Positions 34,919 to 44,189 are shown, numbered from the stretch's first letter. The stretch: 64,000 nt of DNA from Serinicoccus kebangsaanensis (GCF_008919445.1 NZ_VSLG01000002.1:248001-312000), one strand, 5' to 3'. A program made the numbers and translations. Notes: a model not told the origin generated them from the letters alone.

Positions 34919-35731
34919 ATGCGGAAGGTCACAACCACCAGCGCCATCGCCCTGATGGCCGGCGCCAGCACCGTCGCCCTCGCCGGTCCGGCGATGGCGG
35001 ACAACCACGAGGCGAGCGTCTCCGTGCTGCACGCCGTCCCCGGCCTGACGGTCGATGTCTACGTCAACGGCGAGGAGACGGTCCCCGACTTCGAGCCGGG
35101 CACCCTGACCGACCCGCTGACGCTGCCCGAGGGTAGCTACGACATCGCGGTGTATGCCGACGGCGACGACCCCGAGTCGGCCGAGCCGGCCATCTCCGCG
35201 GAGGGCGTGGAGGTGCCGGGCGGGGCGAACGTCACGCTCGCCGCACACCTGGCCGAGGACGGCACCCCGATGCTGTCCGCCTTCGCCAACGACACCTCGA
35301 TGCTGGACGCCGGTCAGGCCCGTCTGACCGTCCGGCACGCGGCGGCCGCGCCTGCGGTCGACGTGCGCGCCGGTGGCAGCCCGGTGGTCGAGGGCCTCAC
35401 GAACCCGGGCGAGCAGGTGCTCGACCTCGAGGCCGCCATGGTGTCGGCGGACGTGGTGCTCGCGGGCACCGAGGAGGTCGTGCTCGGCCCGGCCGACCTC
35501 GACCTGATGGAGGGCACGAACACCATCGTGTATGCCTGGGGCTCCGCGGAGGACGGCACCCTGGACCTCGCGGTCCAGACCATCGACGGGCTGCACGGCG
35601 ACCCGGGCGGCGTGCCGTCCGGGCAGGGAGGTCTGGCCGGCGCGGGGCCGGTCATGGCCATCCTGCTCATGGCTGGCGCTGCCGGCGCGGTGCTCGCCGG
35701 CAGCCGCCTGGTCCGTCGCGAGGCCGCCTGA
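34919..35731 (+). CDS. Secreted DUF4397-domain protein with C-terminal membrane anchor
   Basis: The 270-aa protein has a Sec signal peptide (cleavage after AMA near residue 27), then about 180 residues with the DUF4397 pattern of beta-sandwich repeats (VSVLHAVPGLTVDVYVNG and, later, LTVRHAAAAPAVDVRAGG). It ends with a Gly-rich linker, a hydrophobic helix and a basic RLVRREAA tail, the shape of a cell-wall sorting signal, but no LPxTG is visible. The class F sortase gene starts 3 nt downstream, a recurrent association in actinobacteria. An AAGGAG site precedes the ATG. Confidence 0.85.
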   Translation: MRKVTTTSAIALMAGASTVALAGPAMADNHEASVSVLHAVPGLTVDVYVNGEETVPDFEPGTLTDPLTLPEGSYDIAVYADGDDPESAEPAISAEGVEVPGGANVTLAAHLAEDGTPMLSAFANDTSMLDAGQARLTVRHAAAAPAVDVRAGGSPVVEGLTNPGEQVLDLEAAMVSADVVLAGTEEVVLGPADLDLMEGTNTIVYAWGSAEDGTLDLAVQTIDGLHGDPGGVPSGQGGLAGAGPVMAILLMAGAAGAVLAGSRLVRREAA

Positions 35732-35734
35732 CCC

Positions 35735-36472
35735 TTGCATCGGACCCAGCCCCGCCGCGGCCGGATCGCTCCGGCCGCGGCGGCGGCTCTTCTCTGCTCC
35801 CTCGCGGTCGTCGCGGTCGCCCTGTGGGGGCTGCTCGGCGGTGGGCCGACGCCCGCCGCCGCGGACTTCGGGACCCCGGGCGCCGGGGTCGAGCGGCGCG
35901 ATGCCGTGCCGTCGCCGGGTGTCGCCGATGCCCCTGCCGGGGCGACGCCCACCGCGGCGGCCAGGGCAGGTGCCGAGCGGCCCGGCACGCGCGAGGCGTC
36001 CGTCGAGGCCGCCGCGACGGACCGGGGTCCCCGCCCGGTCCGACTGCTCGCACCAGAGCTAGGGCTGGACGTCCCCCTCGATGCGGTCGGCGTGACCGGC
36101 GCCGGGCTGATGGAGATCCCCGAGGACGCCGACCGTGCCGGGTGGTACCGCCACGGGCCGCGGCCCGGCGACGCCGAGGGCTCGGCCGTCGTGGCGGGGC
36201 ACGTGGACGACCGCGCCGGACCGGGCGCGTTCCTGGCGCTCACCCGCGCCGAGAAGGGCATGACCGTCAGCATCGTGCGCGAGGACGGCTCGCAGCTGGA
36301 CTACACCGTCACCGCACGTCAGACCACCGACAAGAAGGAGCTTCGGCTCGATGACCTCTTCGACCGTGAGGGGCCACCCAGGCTGCAGCTGGTCACCTGC
36401 ACCGGCGCCTGGTCCGAGCGTGCCGGGAGCTACTCCGACAACCTCGTCCTCACCGCGGTGCCGGCGACCTGA
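35735..36472 (+). CDS. Class F sortase
   Basis: The 245-aa protein has an N-terminal signal anchor (about residues 12-33), an Ala-rich disordered spacer of about 70 residues and a sortase domain. The catalytic residues are probably His156 in VVAGHVD, Cys222 in LVTCTG and Arg229. The start is a TTG at 35735, directly after the DUF4397 stop. Class F sortases are actinobacterial transpeptidases that anchor surface proteins. The upstream DUF4397 protein is the obvious client by position but lacks a standard motif. Confidence 0.85.
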   Translation: MHRTQPRRGRIAPAAAAALLCSLAVVAVALWGLLGGGPTPAAADFGTPGAGVERRDAVPSPGVADAPAGATPTAAARAGAERPGTREASVEAAATDRGPRPVRLLAPELGLDVPLDAVGVTGAGLMEIPEDADRAGWYRHGPRPGDAEGSAVVAGHVDDRAGPGAFLALTRAEKGMTVSIVREDGSQLDYTVTARQTTDKKELRLDDLFDREGPPRLQLVTCTGAWSERAGSYSDNLVLTAVPAT

Positions 36473-36479
36473 CGCCGGC

Positions 36480-37754
36480 TCAGCCCGACCGGCGCAGCAG
36501 CAGCTGGTCGACGCCCATCCTGCCGGAGGCGAAGGTCCACGCCCCGCCCGCGAGGTAGAGCTCCCAGACGCGCGTCACCTCCTCGCCCACGAGGGCGAGC
36601 ACGTCGGCGCGACGCTCCCGCAACCGCTGCTCCCAGGAGCGGATCGTCCAGGCGTAGTGCTCGCGCAGGGCCTGCACGCCGCGCAGCTCGAGGCCGGCCC
36701 GCTCCAGCAGCTCGATCGTCGTGCCGACCGGCCGCATGGACATGTCCGGGGCGATGAAGGACTCGATGAACGGCCCACCGCCCGGGTTCTTGCCCGGCCG
36801 GCTCATCTGCTGGACCAGCACGTGCGCGCCCGGGGCCGCCAGCCGGTGCAGCGTCGAGGCATACGTCCGGTAGTTCTTGTCACCGACGTGCTCGCCCATC
36901 TCGATCGAGGCGACCGCGTCGAAGTCGGACTCGGGGACCTCCCGGTAGTCCTGCAGCCGCACGTCGACGCGGTCGGCCACCCCCTGCTCCTGCGCCCGGG
37001 CCTGCACGAAGGCCTGCTGCTCCCGGCTGATGGTCACCGCCACGACCCGCGCACCGTGCTCCCGCGCCGCGTGGAGGGTGAGCGACCCCCACCCGCAGCC
37101 GACGTCGACGAAGCGCTGGTCCGGGCGGGTGTGCAGCCCCAGCTTGGTGCAGACCAGCTCCAGCTTGTCGAACTGCGCCTGCTCCAGCGTGTATGCCTCG
37201 TCCTCCCGTCCCCGCACCAGGTCGGCACCGTCCTGGGTCACGTAGCCGCAGGAGTAGGCCATCTGGGAGTCCAGGATGAGCTCGTAGAAGTCGTTGGAGA
37301 GGTCGTAGTGGTGGCTGATCGCCGCGCGGTCCCGCCCCAGGCTGTGCAGCCGGCCCTTGACCACGGCCTGCGAGGCGGGCGGGGCCGGACGTGCCCCCAG
37401 CAGCCCCAGGTCCTTGGCGAGCACGCCCAGACCGGCGATGGCCTTCGCGCGCTCGGCCGGGCTCGGGCGGGGTTGCCGGCGCACCAGCTCGTCCCGCACG
37501 TGGGCCAGCGCGTCGCCGAGGTCGCCGTCGACCTCGACCTCACCGGTGACGAAGGCCTGGGCCGCCCCGAGCTCGCCCGGCGCCCACATCAGCCGGCGCA
37601 ACGCCTGCGGCGAGCAGATCCGGACCGTGGGACTCTCAGCCGGGTCCGCCCCGGCGGTGGAGCCGTCCCAGGCGACCAGGTGCGCGGGCACCGTGCCGCC
37701 GGCGAGCGGCGCGAGGAGGTCGTGCAGACGTGGCGCGACGGGAGGTGCTGGCAT
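36480..37754 (-). CDS. Cyclopropane-fatty-acyl-phospholipid synthase-like methyltransferase
   Basis: The 424-aa SAM-dependent enzyme has the CFA-synthase order: an N-terminal lipid-binding part, then SHHYDLSNDFYELILD, the SAM-binding block VDVGCGWGSLTLHAA, the EMGEHVG segment and a late YAWTIRSWEQRL. It transfers a methylene or methyl group to phospholipid acyl-chain double bonds at the membrane surface. It is divergent from the sigma-factor gene 59 bp away, and a paralogue is encoded at 42935-44176. I used the ATG at 37754; an in-frame extension upstream overlaps the sigma-factor promoter region and has no family similarity. Confidence 0.9.
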   Translation of the reverse strand: MPAPPVAPRLHDLLAPLAGGTVPAHLVAWDGSTAGADPAESPTVRICSPQALRRLMWAPGELGAAQAFVTGEVEVDGDLGDALAHVRDELVRRQPRPSPAERAKAIAGLGVLAKDLGLLGARPAPPASQAVVKGRLHSLGRDRAAISHHYDLSNDFYELILDSQMAYSCGYVTQDGADLVRGREDEAYTLEQAQFDKLELVCTKLGLHTRPDQRFVDVGCGWGSLTLHAAREHGARVVAVTISREQQAFVQARAQEQGVADRVDVRLQDYREVPESDFDAVASIEMGEHVGDKNYRTYASTLHRLAAPGAHVLVQQMSRPGKNPGGGPFIESFIAPDMSMRPVGTTIELLERAGLELRGVQALREHYAWTIRSWEQRLRERRADVLALVGEEVTRVWELYLAGGAWTFASGRMGVDQLLLRRSG

Positions 37755-37813
37755 GGAGCCGACCCTAGCGGGATCGGACTGCCCCCTCGCACCCAGTCGC
37801 CTAGGGTTGCGGC

Positions 37814-38356
37814 ATGACCGAGGCGGCCAGCGGTGACGACCATGCGATCGCACTGGCGTGGGTGGACGGCGAGCACGACGTCCTCGAGCAGGTCTACCGC
37901 CGGTGGGCCGGACTGGTCCACGGCCTGGCCCGCCGCGCCGTCGGCCCGGACGAGGCCGACGACGTCACCCAGGCGGTGTTCGTGTCCGCGTGGAAGGGCC
38001 GGACCACCTACGACCCGGAGCTCGGCCCGCTGGGCGCCTGGCTCGTCGGGATCACCCGGCGCACGATCGCCGACCATCTGCGCGTGCGGCAACGACAGAC
38101 CGCGCCGGCCACCCTCGCCGCGCAGACCCGCGTGGACGACGCCTGGTCCCAGGCCGACAGTGCCGATCTGCTCACGATCTACGAGGAGCTGGAGCGGATC
38201 GGAGACCCACAACGACGGATCATCCTGCTGGCCTATGTGGAAGACCTGACGCAGCGGGAGATCGCCGAACGGCTGGACCTGCCGCTCGGCACCGTCAAGA
38301 CCCATACGAACCGAACCTTGGCTCGGCTCCGAACACTCCTCGGAGGTGCGCGATGA
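37814..38356 (+). CDS. sigK: ECF RNA polymerase sigma factor (SigK-like)
   Basis: The 180-aa group 4 sigma factor has region 2 (VYRRWAGLVHGLARRAVG followed by DEADDVTQAVFVSAWKG) and region 4 (QRRIILLAYVEDLTQREIAERL with the helix-turn-helix LPLGTVKTHTNR). Its stop overlaps the anti-sigma start as ATGA. The gene set that follows (FAD oxidoreductase, DUF1365, CFA-like methyltransferase) parallels the mycobacterial SigK region, so I suggest SigK by position. Targets probably include these neighbours, but I could not pick out a shared promoter motif. Confidence 0.88.
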   Translation: MTEAASGDDHAIALAWVDGEHDVLEQVYRRWAGLVHGLARRAVGPDEADDVTQAVFVSAWKGRTTYDPELGPLGAWLVGITRRTIADHLRVRQRQTAPATLAAQTRVDDAWSQADSADLLTIYEELERIGDPQRRIILLAYVEDLTQREIAERLDLPLGTVKTHTNRTLARLRTLLGGAR

Positions 38357-39018
38357 CCGATGACCGGGCCGCCGACCGGCGGCCGACCGACGACCCGGGT
38401 CCAGACCGGGTCGAGGCGCTGCTGCGGCGTGCCGGATCGGTGGAGAGCGCGCCCCCGGACCACGTGTGGGCCAGCATCCGGGCCGAGGTCGACAGCTCGG
38501 TGCCGGAGATCTCCGGCGAGCCCGCCTCCCTGCGGCCGCGGGGTCCGCGGCCCGCCCGCTGGCCCCTCCTGGCGGCCGCTGCCGTCGGAGCCCTCGTGGC
38601 CTGGGTCGGCACGGCCGTGCTGGGCGGGGTCTCCGAGGACGAGGTGGTGGTGGCCGACGCCACCCTGGAGGACCTCCCCGAGGCCGGCGCCGCGATCGAG
38701 GGCACGGCCGAGGTGGTCACCGTGGACGGCGAGCGTCGGCTGCGGCTGCAGCTGGCCGAGCGCCCGGACGCGGGAGAGGGTTATCTCGAGGTGTGGCTGC
38801 TGCGCCCCGACGTGAGCGGCATGGTCACTGTCGGCGTCATCTCCGGGACCGAGGCCGAGTTCGCCCTGCCGGACGGCGTCGACGTGTCGGAGTACCCCGT
38901 GGTGGACATCTCCCGGGAGCAGCTCGACGGCGACCCGACCCACGGGGGCCGGAGCGTGGTGCGCGGTGAGCTGAGCGAGGCGTCCGCCGGACCGCACGGT
39001 CCTCCGCCACGGGACTGA
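38353..39018 (+). CDS. rskA: Anti-sigma factor (RskA-like membrane protein)
   Basis: The 221-aa protein has a cytoplasmic N-terminus of about 70 residues, one membrane helix (about 75-95, RWPLLAAAAVGALVAWVG) and an extracellular domain of about 120 residues with the RskA-type core LRLQLAERPDAGEGYLEVWLL. No zinc-binding HxxxCxxC motif is visible. It overlaps the sigma gene and would hold the sigma factor at the membrane until regulated proteolysis. The extracellular domain ends in a Pro-rich tail. Confidence 0.85.
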   Translation: MTDDRAADRRPTDDPGPDRVEALLRRAGSVESAPPDHVWASIRAEVDSSVPEISGEPASLRPRGPRPARWPLLAAAAVGALVAWVGTAVLGGVSEDEVVVADATLEDLPEAGAAIEGTAEVVTVDGERRLRLQLAERPDAGEGYLEVWLLRPDVSGMVTVGVISGTEAEFALPDGVDVSEYPVVDISREQLDGDPTHGGRSVVRGELSEASAGPHGPPPRD

Positions 39019-39066
39019 CCCACGTCCCCCGAGCACATCCACCCACCTGACCAGGAAGGCACGACC

Positions 39067-39603
39067 ATGACCGAGCAGCACGACTCCAGCCCGTCCGACC
39101 CGGCGACCGTCACCGACGACCCCGAGGCGGTCGCCAAGGCGCACGAGGTGATGTCCGGCATGGACATCGCCATGCTCACGACCGTCGACTCCAGCTCCGG
39201 CGACGGGAGGCTCACCAGCCGTCCGCTGTCCACGCAGGTGCACGAGGAGGACGGCGACGTCCTCTTCCTCGTCCGCGCCAGCAGCGCGGTGGCCAGCGAC
39301 GTGCGCGCCCACCCGCACGTCAACGTCGCCTACTCCTCGATGAAGGCGTGGGTGTCGCTCGCCGGCACGGCGAGCGTCATCGACGACCGCAGCCTGGTCC
39401 AGCAGCTCTGGTCCAAGGGTGCCGACGCCTTCATGGACGGTGGCCCGGAGAACCCGGACAACGTCGTGCTGAAGGTCAGTGGCGACACGGTGATGTACTG
39501 GGGCGGCGACTCGCTGGTCGGGACCGCCGTCGACACGCTGAAGATGATCACGGGCAAGGGTGACCAGCAGGACGCCGGCCCCACCGTCGTGGAGCTGCCG
39601 TGA
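39067..39603 (+). CDS. Pyridoxamine 5'-phosphate oxidase-like stress protein
   Basis: The 178-aa protein has the split-barrel flavin-binding fold of the general-stress-protein-26 family: IAMLTTVDSSSGDGRLTSRPL, then DVLFLVRASSAVASDV and a core NVAYSSMKAWVSLAGTASV. It probably binds FMN or a deazaflavin, but the substrate is unknown. It is 48 bp after the anti-sigma gene and overlaps the next start as GTGA or ATGA type coupling, so it may be a member of the sigma-factor regulon. Confidence 0.85.
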   Translation: MTEQHDSSPSDPATVTDDPEAVAKAHEVMSGMDIAMLTTVDSSSGDGRLTSRPLSTQVHEEDGDVLFLVRASSAVASDVRAHPHVNVAYSSMKAWVSLAGTASVIDDRSLVQQLWSKGADAFMDGGPENPDNVVLKVSGDTVMYWGGDSLVGTAVDTLKMITGKGDQQDAGPTVVELP

Positions 39604-40040
39604 GCGACACCCTCCGTCCCGCGCGTCTCGGCGCCGGCCGCTGGCTGGCCTCGCTCGCCGCCACCGGCGTCGCCTTCGGTGCGCTCGACGCCCTGTGGCT
39701 GGGCGTGCTCGCCAAGGAGAAGTACGCCTCCAGCTTCGGGTCGCTGATGGCCGACCCCGTCAACGTGCCTGCTGCCGCCGCCTTCTACGGCATCTACACC
39801 GTGGGCCTGACCCACTTCGCCACGGCACCCGGCGTCGCGTCCGGCAGCGTCGCCCGGGCCGCGGGCCAGGGTGCGGCGCTCGGCCTGGTGGCCTATGCCG
39901 CCTACGACCTCACCAGCCTGGCCGTGATCGAGGGCTTCCCGGCCGACGTCGTCCCGCTGGACCTCGCCTGGGGCGCCGTCGCCAGCGGGGTCGCCGCGGC
40001 CGTGGCCACCGCGGTCCTGCGCCGACGGAGCGACCGATGA
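39600..40040 (+). CDS. DUF2177 family membrane protein
   Basis: The 146-aa protein has four membrane helices and the DUF2177 pattern GALDALWLG early and AYDLTSLAVIEGFP late. The function of the family is unknown. It occupies the place where the mycobacterial SigK cluster carries a DUF1295 membrane enzyme. GTG at 39600 overlaps the previous stop. Confidence 0.82.
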   Translation: MSDTLRPARLGAGRWLASLAATGVAFGALDALWLGVLAKEKYASSFGSLMADPVNVPAAAAFYGIYTVGLTHFATAPGVASGSVARAAGQGAALGLVAYAAYDLTSLAVIEGFPADVVPLDLAWGAVASGVAAAVATAVLRRRSDR

Positions 40041-40858
40041 GCGTCCGGGCCCAGCAGCTGCTGGTCACCCTCGCCGCCGTCCTGTGGATCGGCGGGACGC
40101 TGATCGGCACCGGCGCCGTGGCCGGCGGCGGGGTCGAGACCCAGGGCGGCGGGCTGTTCTCCGACAGCGCCACGCTCATCGCGCCCCAGGGGCCGGCCTT
40201 CTCGATCTGGTCGGTCATCTACCTCGGGCTGGCCGGGTATGTCGTGTGGCAGTGGCTCCCACGCGTCGCGGACTCCCGCTGGGCGAGGGTCACGCGTGCC
40301 CCCGCGGCGGCGGCGATCGCGCTGAACGGCCTCTGGCTGCTCGTCGTCTTCGCCGGGTGGGTGTGGCTGTCGGTCATCGTCATGATCGGCATCGTGGTCT
40401 CGCTGGGGTGGATGCTGCGGACCACCAGCGGGCTGGACCGGCAGGGATGGGGCGCCGACGTCTGGGTCTCGGCCACGTTCGGGCTCTACCTCGGCTGGAT
40501 CTGCGTGGCCACCTGCGCCAACATCGCCTCGTGGCTGGTCGGCCTCGGGGTCCCCGCCGACGGCACCGCGTCGACCTGGATCACGGTGGCGGTGCTGGCC
40601 GTGGTCGTGGGCATCACCGCCCGGCTGCTGCTGCGCACCGACCAGCGCCTCTTCCGGCTGGGGCTGGCCGCCGCCGTCGTGTGGGGCACCGCCTGGGTGT
40701 CCTCGGGACGGCTCACCGGTGAGCTCCGGTCCGAGGTCGTCGGCATCGCGGCCGGGGTCACCGCCCTCGCCGTCGCGGGCCTGGGCCTGTGGGCCGTGGC
40801 CCGCCGGTCGTCCGACCTGTCCGCCCCCTCCGACCTGCACGAAAGGCATCCTGCGTGA
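40037..40858 (+). CDS. TspO/MBR-like tryptophan-rich membrane protein
   Basis: The 273-aa protein has about seven to eight helices and is rich in Trp. The segment GPAFSIWSVIYLGLAGYVVWQ is like the conserved entry of TspO/tryptophan-rich sensory proteins, but the length is nearly twice that of classical TspO (about 160 aa), so it is a larger relative. It overlaps the DUF2177 stop and the next gene's start is 3 nt away, consistent with one operon. TspO proteins bind porphyrins and relate to oxidative stress; that role is inferred. Confidence 0.7.
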   Translation: MSVRAQQLLVTLAAVLWIGGTLIGTGAVAGGGVETQGGGLFSDSATLIAPQGPAFSIWSVIYLGLAGYVVWQWLPRVADSRWARVTRAPAAAAIALNGLWLLVVFAGWVWLSVIVMIGIVVSLGWMLRTTSGLDRQGWGADVWVSATFGLYLGWICVATCANIASWLVGLGVPADGTASTWITVAVLAVVVGITARLLLRTDQRLFRLGLAAAVVWGTAWVSSGRLTGELRSEVVGIAAGVTALAVAGLGLWAVARRSSDLSAPSDLHERHPA

Positions 40859-42174
40859 GCGACCTCCGACCCACCGCCGCCGTGATCGGGGCCGGCATCG
40901 CCGGCCTGAGCGCGGCATACCACCTGCGCCGCACCCACCGGGTGCTGCTGCTGGAGGCCGACGAGCGGCTCGGTGGGCATGCCGACACCCACGACGTCCG
41001 CACGCCGGACGGCGAGGACCTGTCGATCGACTCCGGCTTCATCGTCCACAACGACCGGACCTACCCGGTGCTGCGGCAGATCTTCGCCGAGCTCGACATC
41101 CCCACCCAGGAGACGGAGATGTCGATGTCGATCACGTGCGACGAGTGCGGGCTCTCCTTCGCCGGCGCCAAGGGCCTGTCGGGGCTGCTGGCGCAGCCGG
41201 GCCGGATGCTGGACCGTCGCTACCGCCGCCTGCTGCGGGAGGTGCCCCGCTTCCACCGGGCCGCGGTCGCCGAGCTCGCCTCAGCCAGGGCCGGGGAGGC
41301 ACCCCCCATCACCTGGGGCGGCTTCCTCGAGCGGGAGGCCTTCGACCCCTACTTCGTGCAGCACTACGCCATCCCGCTGATCTCCTGCGTCTGGTCCTCG
41401 GGGCACGACGACGCCGCGGCCTACCCCGCCCACCACCTGTTCGAGTTCCTCGACCACCACGGTCTGCTCACCATCGGCGGGTCGCCGACCTGGCGCACGG
41501 TCGTCGGAGGCAGCCGCGTCTACGTCGAGCGGATCCGTGCCGCGCTGCACGCCGCCGGCTCGCAGGTCCGCACCTCGGCCCCCGTCACCGGGGTCCGCCG
41601 GCACGCCGACGGTGTCGAGGTTCAGGTGGGCGGTGCGCACCCGGTGACCGAGCAGGTGGACCAGGTGGTGGTGGCCACGCACGCCGACGTCGCGCTGCGG
41701 CTGCTGACCGACGCGACCGAGGAGGAGCGGGCCGACCTGGAGGCCATCCGCTACTCGGTCAACCCGACCGTGCTGCACACCGACCCCGAGGTGCTGCCCA
41801 CCGCGCGTCGGGCAAGGGCCTCGTGGAACTACCGGCTCACCGGCTGCACCGCCAGGGACGACCGCGTCCTGGTGAGCTACTGGATGAACAACCTGCACCG
41901 GCTGCCGGCCGACGTGGGCGCCGACTACGTCGTCACCCTCAATCACGTCGGGCGGGTCGACCCCGCGCAGGTCCTGGTCGAGCGCGAGTACGCCCACCCG
42001 GTCTTCACGCACCAGGCGATCGAGGCCGCCGCGCGGCTGCGCTCCGCCGGTGGTCCCCGCCTCGCCTTCGCCGGGGCGCACCTGGGCTGGGGCTTCCACG
42101 AGGACGGCGCACGATCCGGCCTGCAGGCGGTGGAACGGCTCGAGGGCGACCGGGCGCTCGACGGAGTCGCATGA
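40855..42174 (+). CDS. NAD(P)/FAD-dependent oxidoreductase of SigK-type lipid cluster
   Basis: The 439-aa flavoprotein starts at a GTG at 40855 that overlaps the preceding stop. It has the dinucleotide fold VIGAGIAGLSAAYHLR (about residues 10-25), then ERLGGHADTHD and a late LAFAGAHLGWGFHEDG block. This is the amine oxidase-like protein regularly found beside DUF1365 and CFA-like methyltransferase genes (Rv0449c type). It probably modifies unsaturated acyl chains or reduces a methylated intermediate, an inference from the cluster. Confidence 0.88.
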   Translation: MSDLRPTAAVIGAGIAGLSAAYHLRRTHRVLLLEADERLGGHADTHDVRTPDGEDLSIDSGFIVHNDRTYPVLRQIFAELDIPTQETEMSMSITCDECGLSFAGAKGLSGLLAQPGRMLDRRYRRLLREVPRFHRAAVAELASARAGEAPPITWGGFLEREAFDPYFVQHYAIPLISCVWSSGHDDAAAYPAHHLFEFLDHHGLLTIGGSPTWRTVVGGSRVYVERIRAALHAAGSQVRTSAPVTGVRRHADGVEVQVGGAHPVTEQVDQVVVATHADVALRLLTDATEEERADLEAIRYSVNPTVLHTDPEVLPTARRARASWNYRLTGCTARDDRVLVSYWMNNLHRLPADVGADYVVTLNHVGRVDPAQVLVEREYAHPVFTHQAIEAAARLRSAGGPRLAFAGAHLGWGFHEDGARSGLQAVERLEGDRALDGVA

Positions 42175-42938
42175 GCTCGCGCCCCTCCGACCCGCCGTTC
42201 GAGCCACCACCGGTGCCCGCGCTGGTGGTGGGCACCGTCGCGCACACCCGGCACCGTCCGGTGCATCACGCGTTCCGCTACCGCACCTACCAGTGGCTGG
42301 TGGACGTCGACGAGCTCCCGCAGCACCAGGGACCGCTGCGCTGGATCAGCGGCTTCGACGCCGCCGACCACCTCGACTCGGGGCGGCTCGGCGGCGGGAT
42401 CCGGGGTGACCTGGAGCGCTTCCTCGCCCACCGTGGCGTGCAGCTGCGCCCGACCGACCGGGTGCTCATGCTGGCCAACGCCCGCGTCCTGGGTTATGTC
42501 TTCGACCCGCTGACGGTCTTCTGGTGCCTCGACCCCGACGACGGCGTGCGGGCCGTGGTCTTCGAGGTGCACAACACCTACGGCGAGCGCCACGCCTACC
42601 TGCTCGACGTGGACGGCACGGGGCGGTCGGGCATGGACAAGGCGTTCTACGTCTCGCCGTTCAACGACACCCGCGGCCGGTATGCCGTCTCGCTCCGGCT
42701 CACGCCCCACCGGGTCGTCGTGAGCGTGGGGCTGGACCGCGACGACGAGCGGGTGCTCACCGCCGTGACCGACGGCGTGCCCGAACCCGCCACCGGGCGT
42801 GGCATCCGGCGCGCGGCGTTGCGGCACGCCTTCATGCCCCAGGTCGTCACGTTGCTGATCCGCTTGCACGGTCTGCGGCTGTGGCGCAAACTCCCCATCC
42901 AGGACCGCCCGACCCACCCGAAGGAGGCCGTCCGATGA
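42171..42938 (+). CDS. DUF1365 domain protein
   Basis: The 255-aa protein has the DUF1365 blocks HTRHRPVHHAFRYRTYQWL at the N-terminus, LGYVFDPLTVFWC in the middle and KAFYVSPFNDTRGRY later. Function is unknown. It overlaps both neighbours as ATGA and is always seen with the FAD oxidoreductase and CFA-like methyltransferase in this type of cluster, where it may help bind or modify the lipid. No signal peptide. Confidence 0.88.
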   Translation: MSSRPSDPPFEPPPVPALVVGTVAHTRHRPVHHAFRYRTYQWLVDVDELPQHQGPLRWISGFDAADHLDSGRLGGGIRGDLERFLAHRGVQLRPTDRVLMLANARVLGYVFDPLTVFWCLDPDDGVRAVVFEVHNTYGERHAYLLDVDGTGRSGMDKAFYVSPFNDTRGRYAVSLRLTPHRVVVSVGLDRDDERVLTAVTDGVPEPATGRGIRRAALRHAFMPQVVTLLIRLHGLRLWRKLPIQDRPTHPKEAVR

Positions 42939-44176
42939 ACGGACCTGCGCCGATCCCCGTCCGCACCCACCCCGTCGGCCGCGCCAGGGCGGCGGCGGCC
43001 CGCACGGTCATGGACCAGGTGCTGCGGAAGGTGGACGTCGACGTCCTGACCGACCCCGCGAGGGCGACCGCGGGCCGGCCGGCGATCGTCATGCACGACC
43101 CGGACAGCTTCTACGCCCGATTGGGCGCCTCGCACAAGGTCGCCGTCGGGGAGGGCTACACCGAGGGTGACTGGAGCCCGGCGCCCGGGCACGACCTGGC
43201 CGCCGTGCTGCGGCCCTTCGCCGAGCGGCTGGGCGACGGTCTGCCGCGCCCGCTGCGCGCGATGCGGCACCTCGCCGACCAGGCGCTCCCGCGCTCCACG
43301 CGCAACACCCTGACCGGCTCGCGGCGCAACATCGAGGCGCACTACGACCTGTCCAACGAGATGTTCGCGGCCTTCCTCGACCCGTCCATGACCTACTCCT
43401 GCGCGCTCTTCGACGAGAACGAGCCGTGGGAGGACCAGACGCTCACCGACGCCCAGCTGCGCAAGACGGACGCCGCCCTGGACCGGGCCGGCGTCGGGGA
43501 GGGCACCCGGTTGCTCGAGATCGGCACCGGCTGGGGCACCCTGGCGATCCGGGCGGCCGAGCGCGGTGCCGAGGTCGTGACGATCACCCTGTCCCGGGAG
43601 CAGGCGGCCTACGCCGAGAAGCGCCTGGCCGAGGCGGGGCTGAGCGACCGGGTCGAGGTGCGGCTGCAGGACTACCGCGAGGTGGACGGGGACTTCGACG
43701 CCGTCGTGTCGATCGAGATGGTCGAGGCGGTCGGGGAGGAGTTCTGGCCCACCTACTTCGGGACGATCGACGACCGGCTGGCCCCCGGGGGCACGGCCGT
43801 GGTGCAGGCGATCACCCTCCCGCACGAGAGATACCTGTCCACCCGCAACACCTATGGGTGGATCCAGAAGTACATCTTCCCCGGAGGTGCGCTGCCCAGC
43901 GTCCAGGCCGTCGAACGCGCCTGCGCCGGGCACACCGCCCTCCGGGTGCGCTCGGTCCACGCCTTCGGCCAGCACTACGCCGAGACCCTCCGCCGCTGGC
44001 GGACGGCCTTCCTGGCCGCCTGGCCGACGGTGGAGGAGCTGGGCTTCGACGACCGGTTCCGGCGGATCTGGGAGTTCTACCTCGCCTACTGCCAGGCGGG
44101 CTTCTCCGCCGGCGCCCTGGACGTCGACCAGATCGTGCTCGACCGCCCGCCGCGCGGGCCGGTCGCCGCCGGCTGA
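42935..44176 (+). CDS. CFA-synthase-like methyltransferase (UfaA type)
   Basis: The 413-aa SAM-dependent methyltransferase has NIEAHYDLSNEMFAAFLDPS, the SAM block LEIGTGWGTLAIRAA, VSIEMVEAVGEEFWP and YGWIQKYIFPGG, as in mycobacterial UfaA1. It is a paralogue of the enzyme at 36480-37754 but more similar to the lipid-cluster branch. It is cotranscribed with DUF1365 (ATGA overlap). Products may be cyclopropane or methyl-branched acyl chains; which one cannot be told from sequence. Confidence 0.9.
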   Translation: MNGPAPIPVRTHPVGRARAAAARTVMDQVLRKVDVDVLTDPARATAGRPAIVMHDPDSFYARLGASHKVAVGEGYTEGDWSPAPGHDLAAVLRPFAERLGDGLPRPLRAMRHLADQALPRSTRNTLTGSRRNIEAHYDLSNEMFAAFLDPSMTYSCALFDENEPWEDQTLTDAQLRKTDAALDRAGVGEGTRLLEIGTGWGTLAIRAAERGAEVVTITLSREQAAYAEKRLAEAGLSDRVEVRLQDYREVDGDFDAVVSIEMVEAVGEEFWPTYFGTIDDRLAPGGTAVVQAITLPHERYLSTRNTYGWIQKYIFPGGALPSVQAVERACAGHTALRVRSVHAFGQHYAETLRRWRTAFLAAWPTVEELGFDDRFRRIWEFYLAYCQAGFSAGALDVDQIVLDRPPRGPVAAG

Positions 44177-44189
44177 GGTGCCCTGACCC

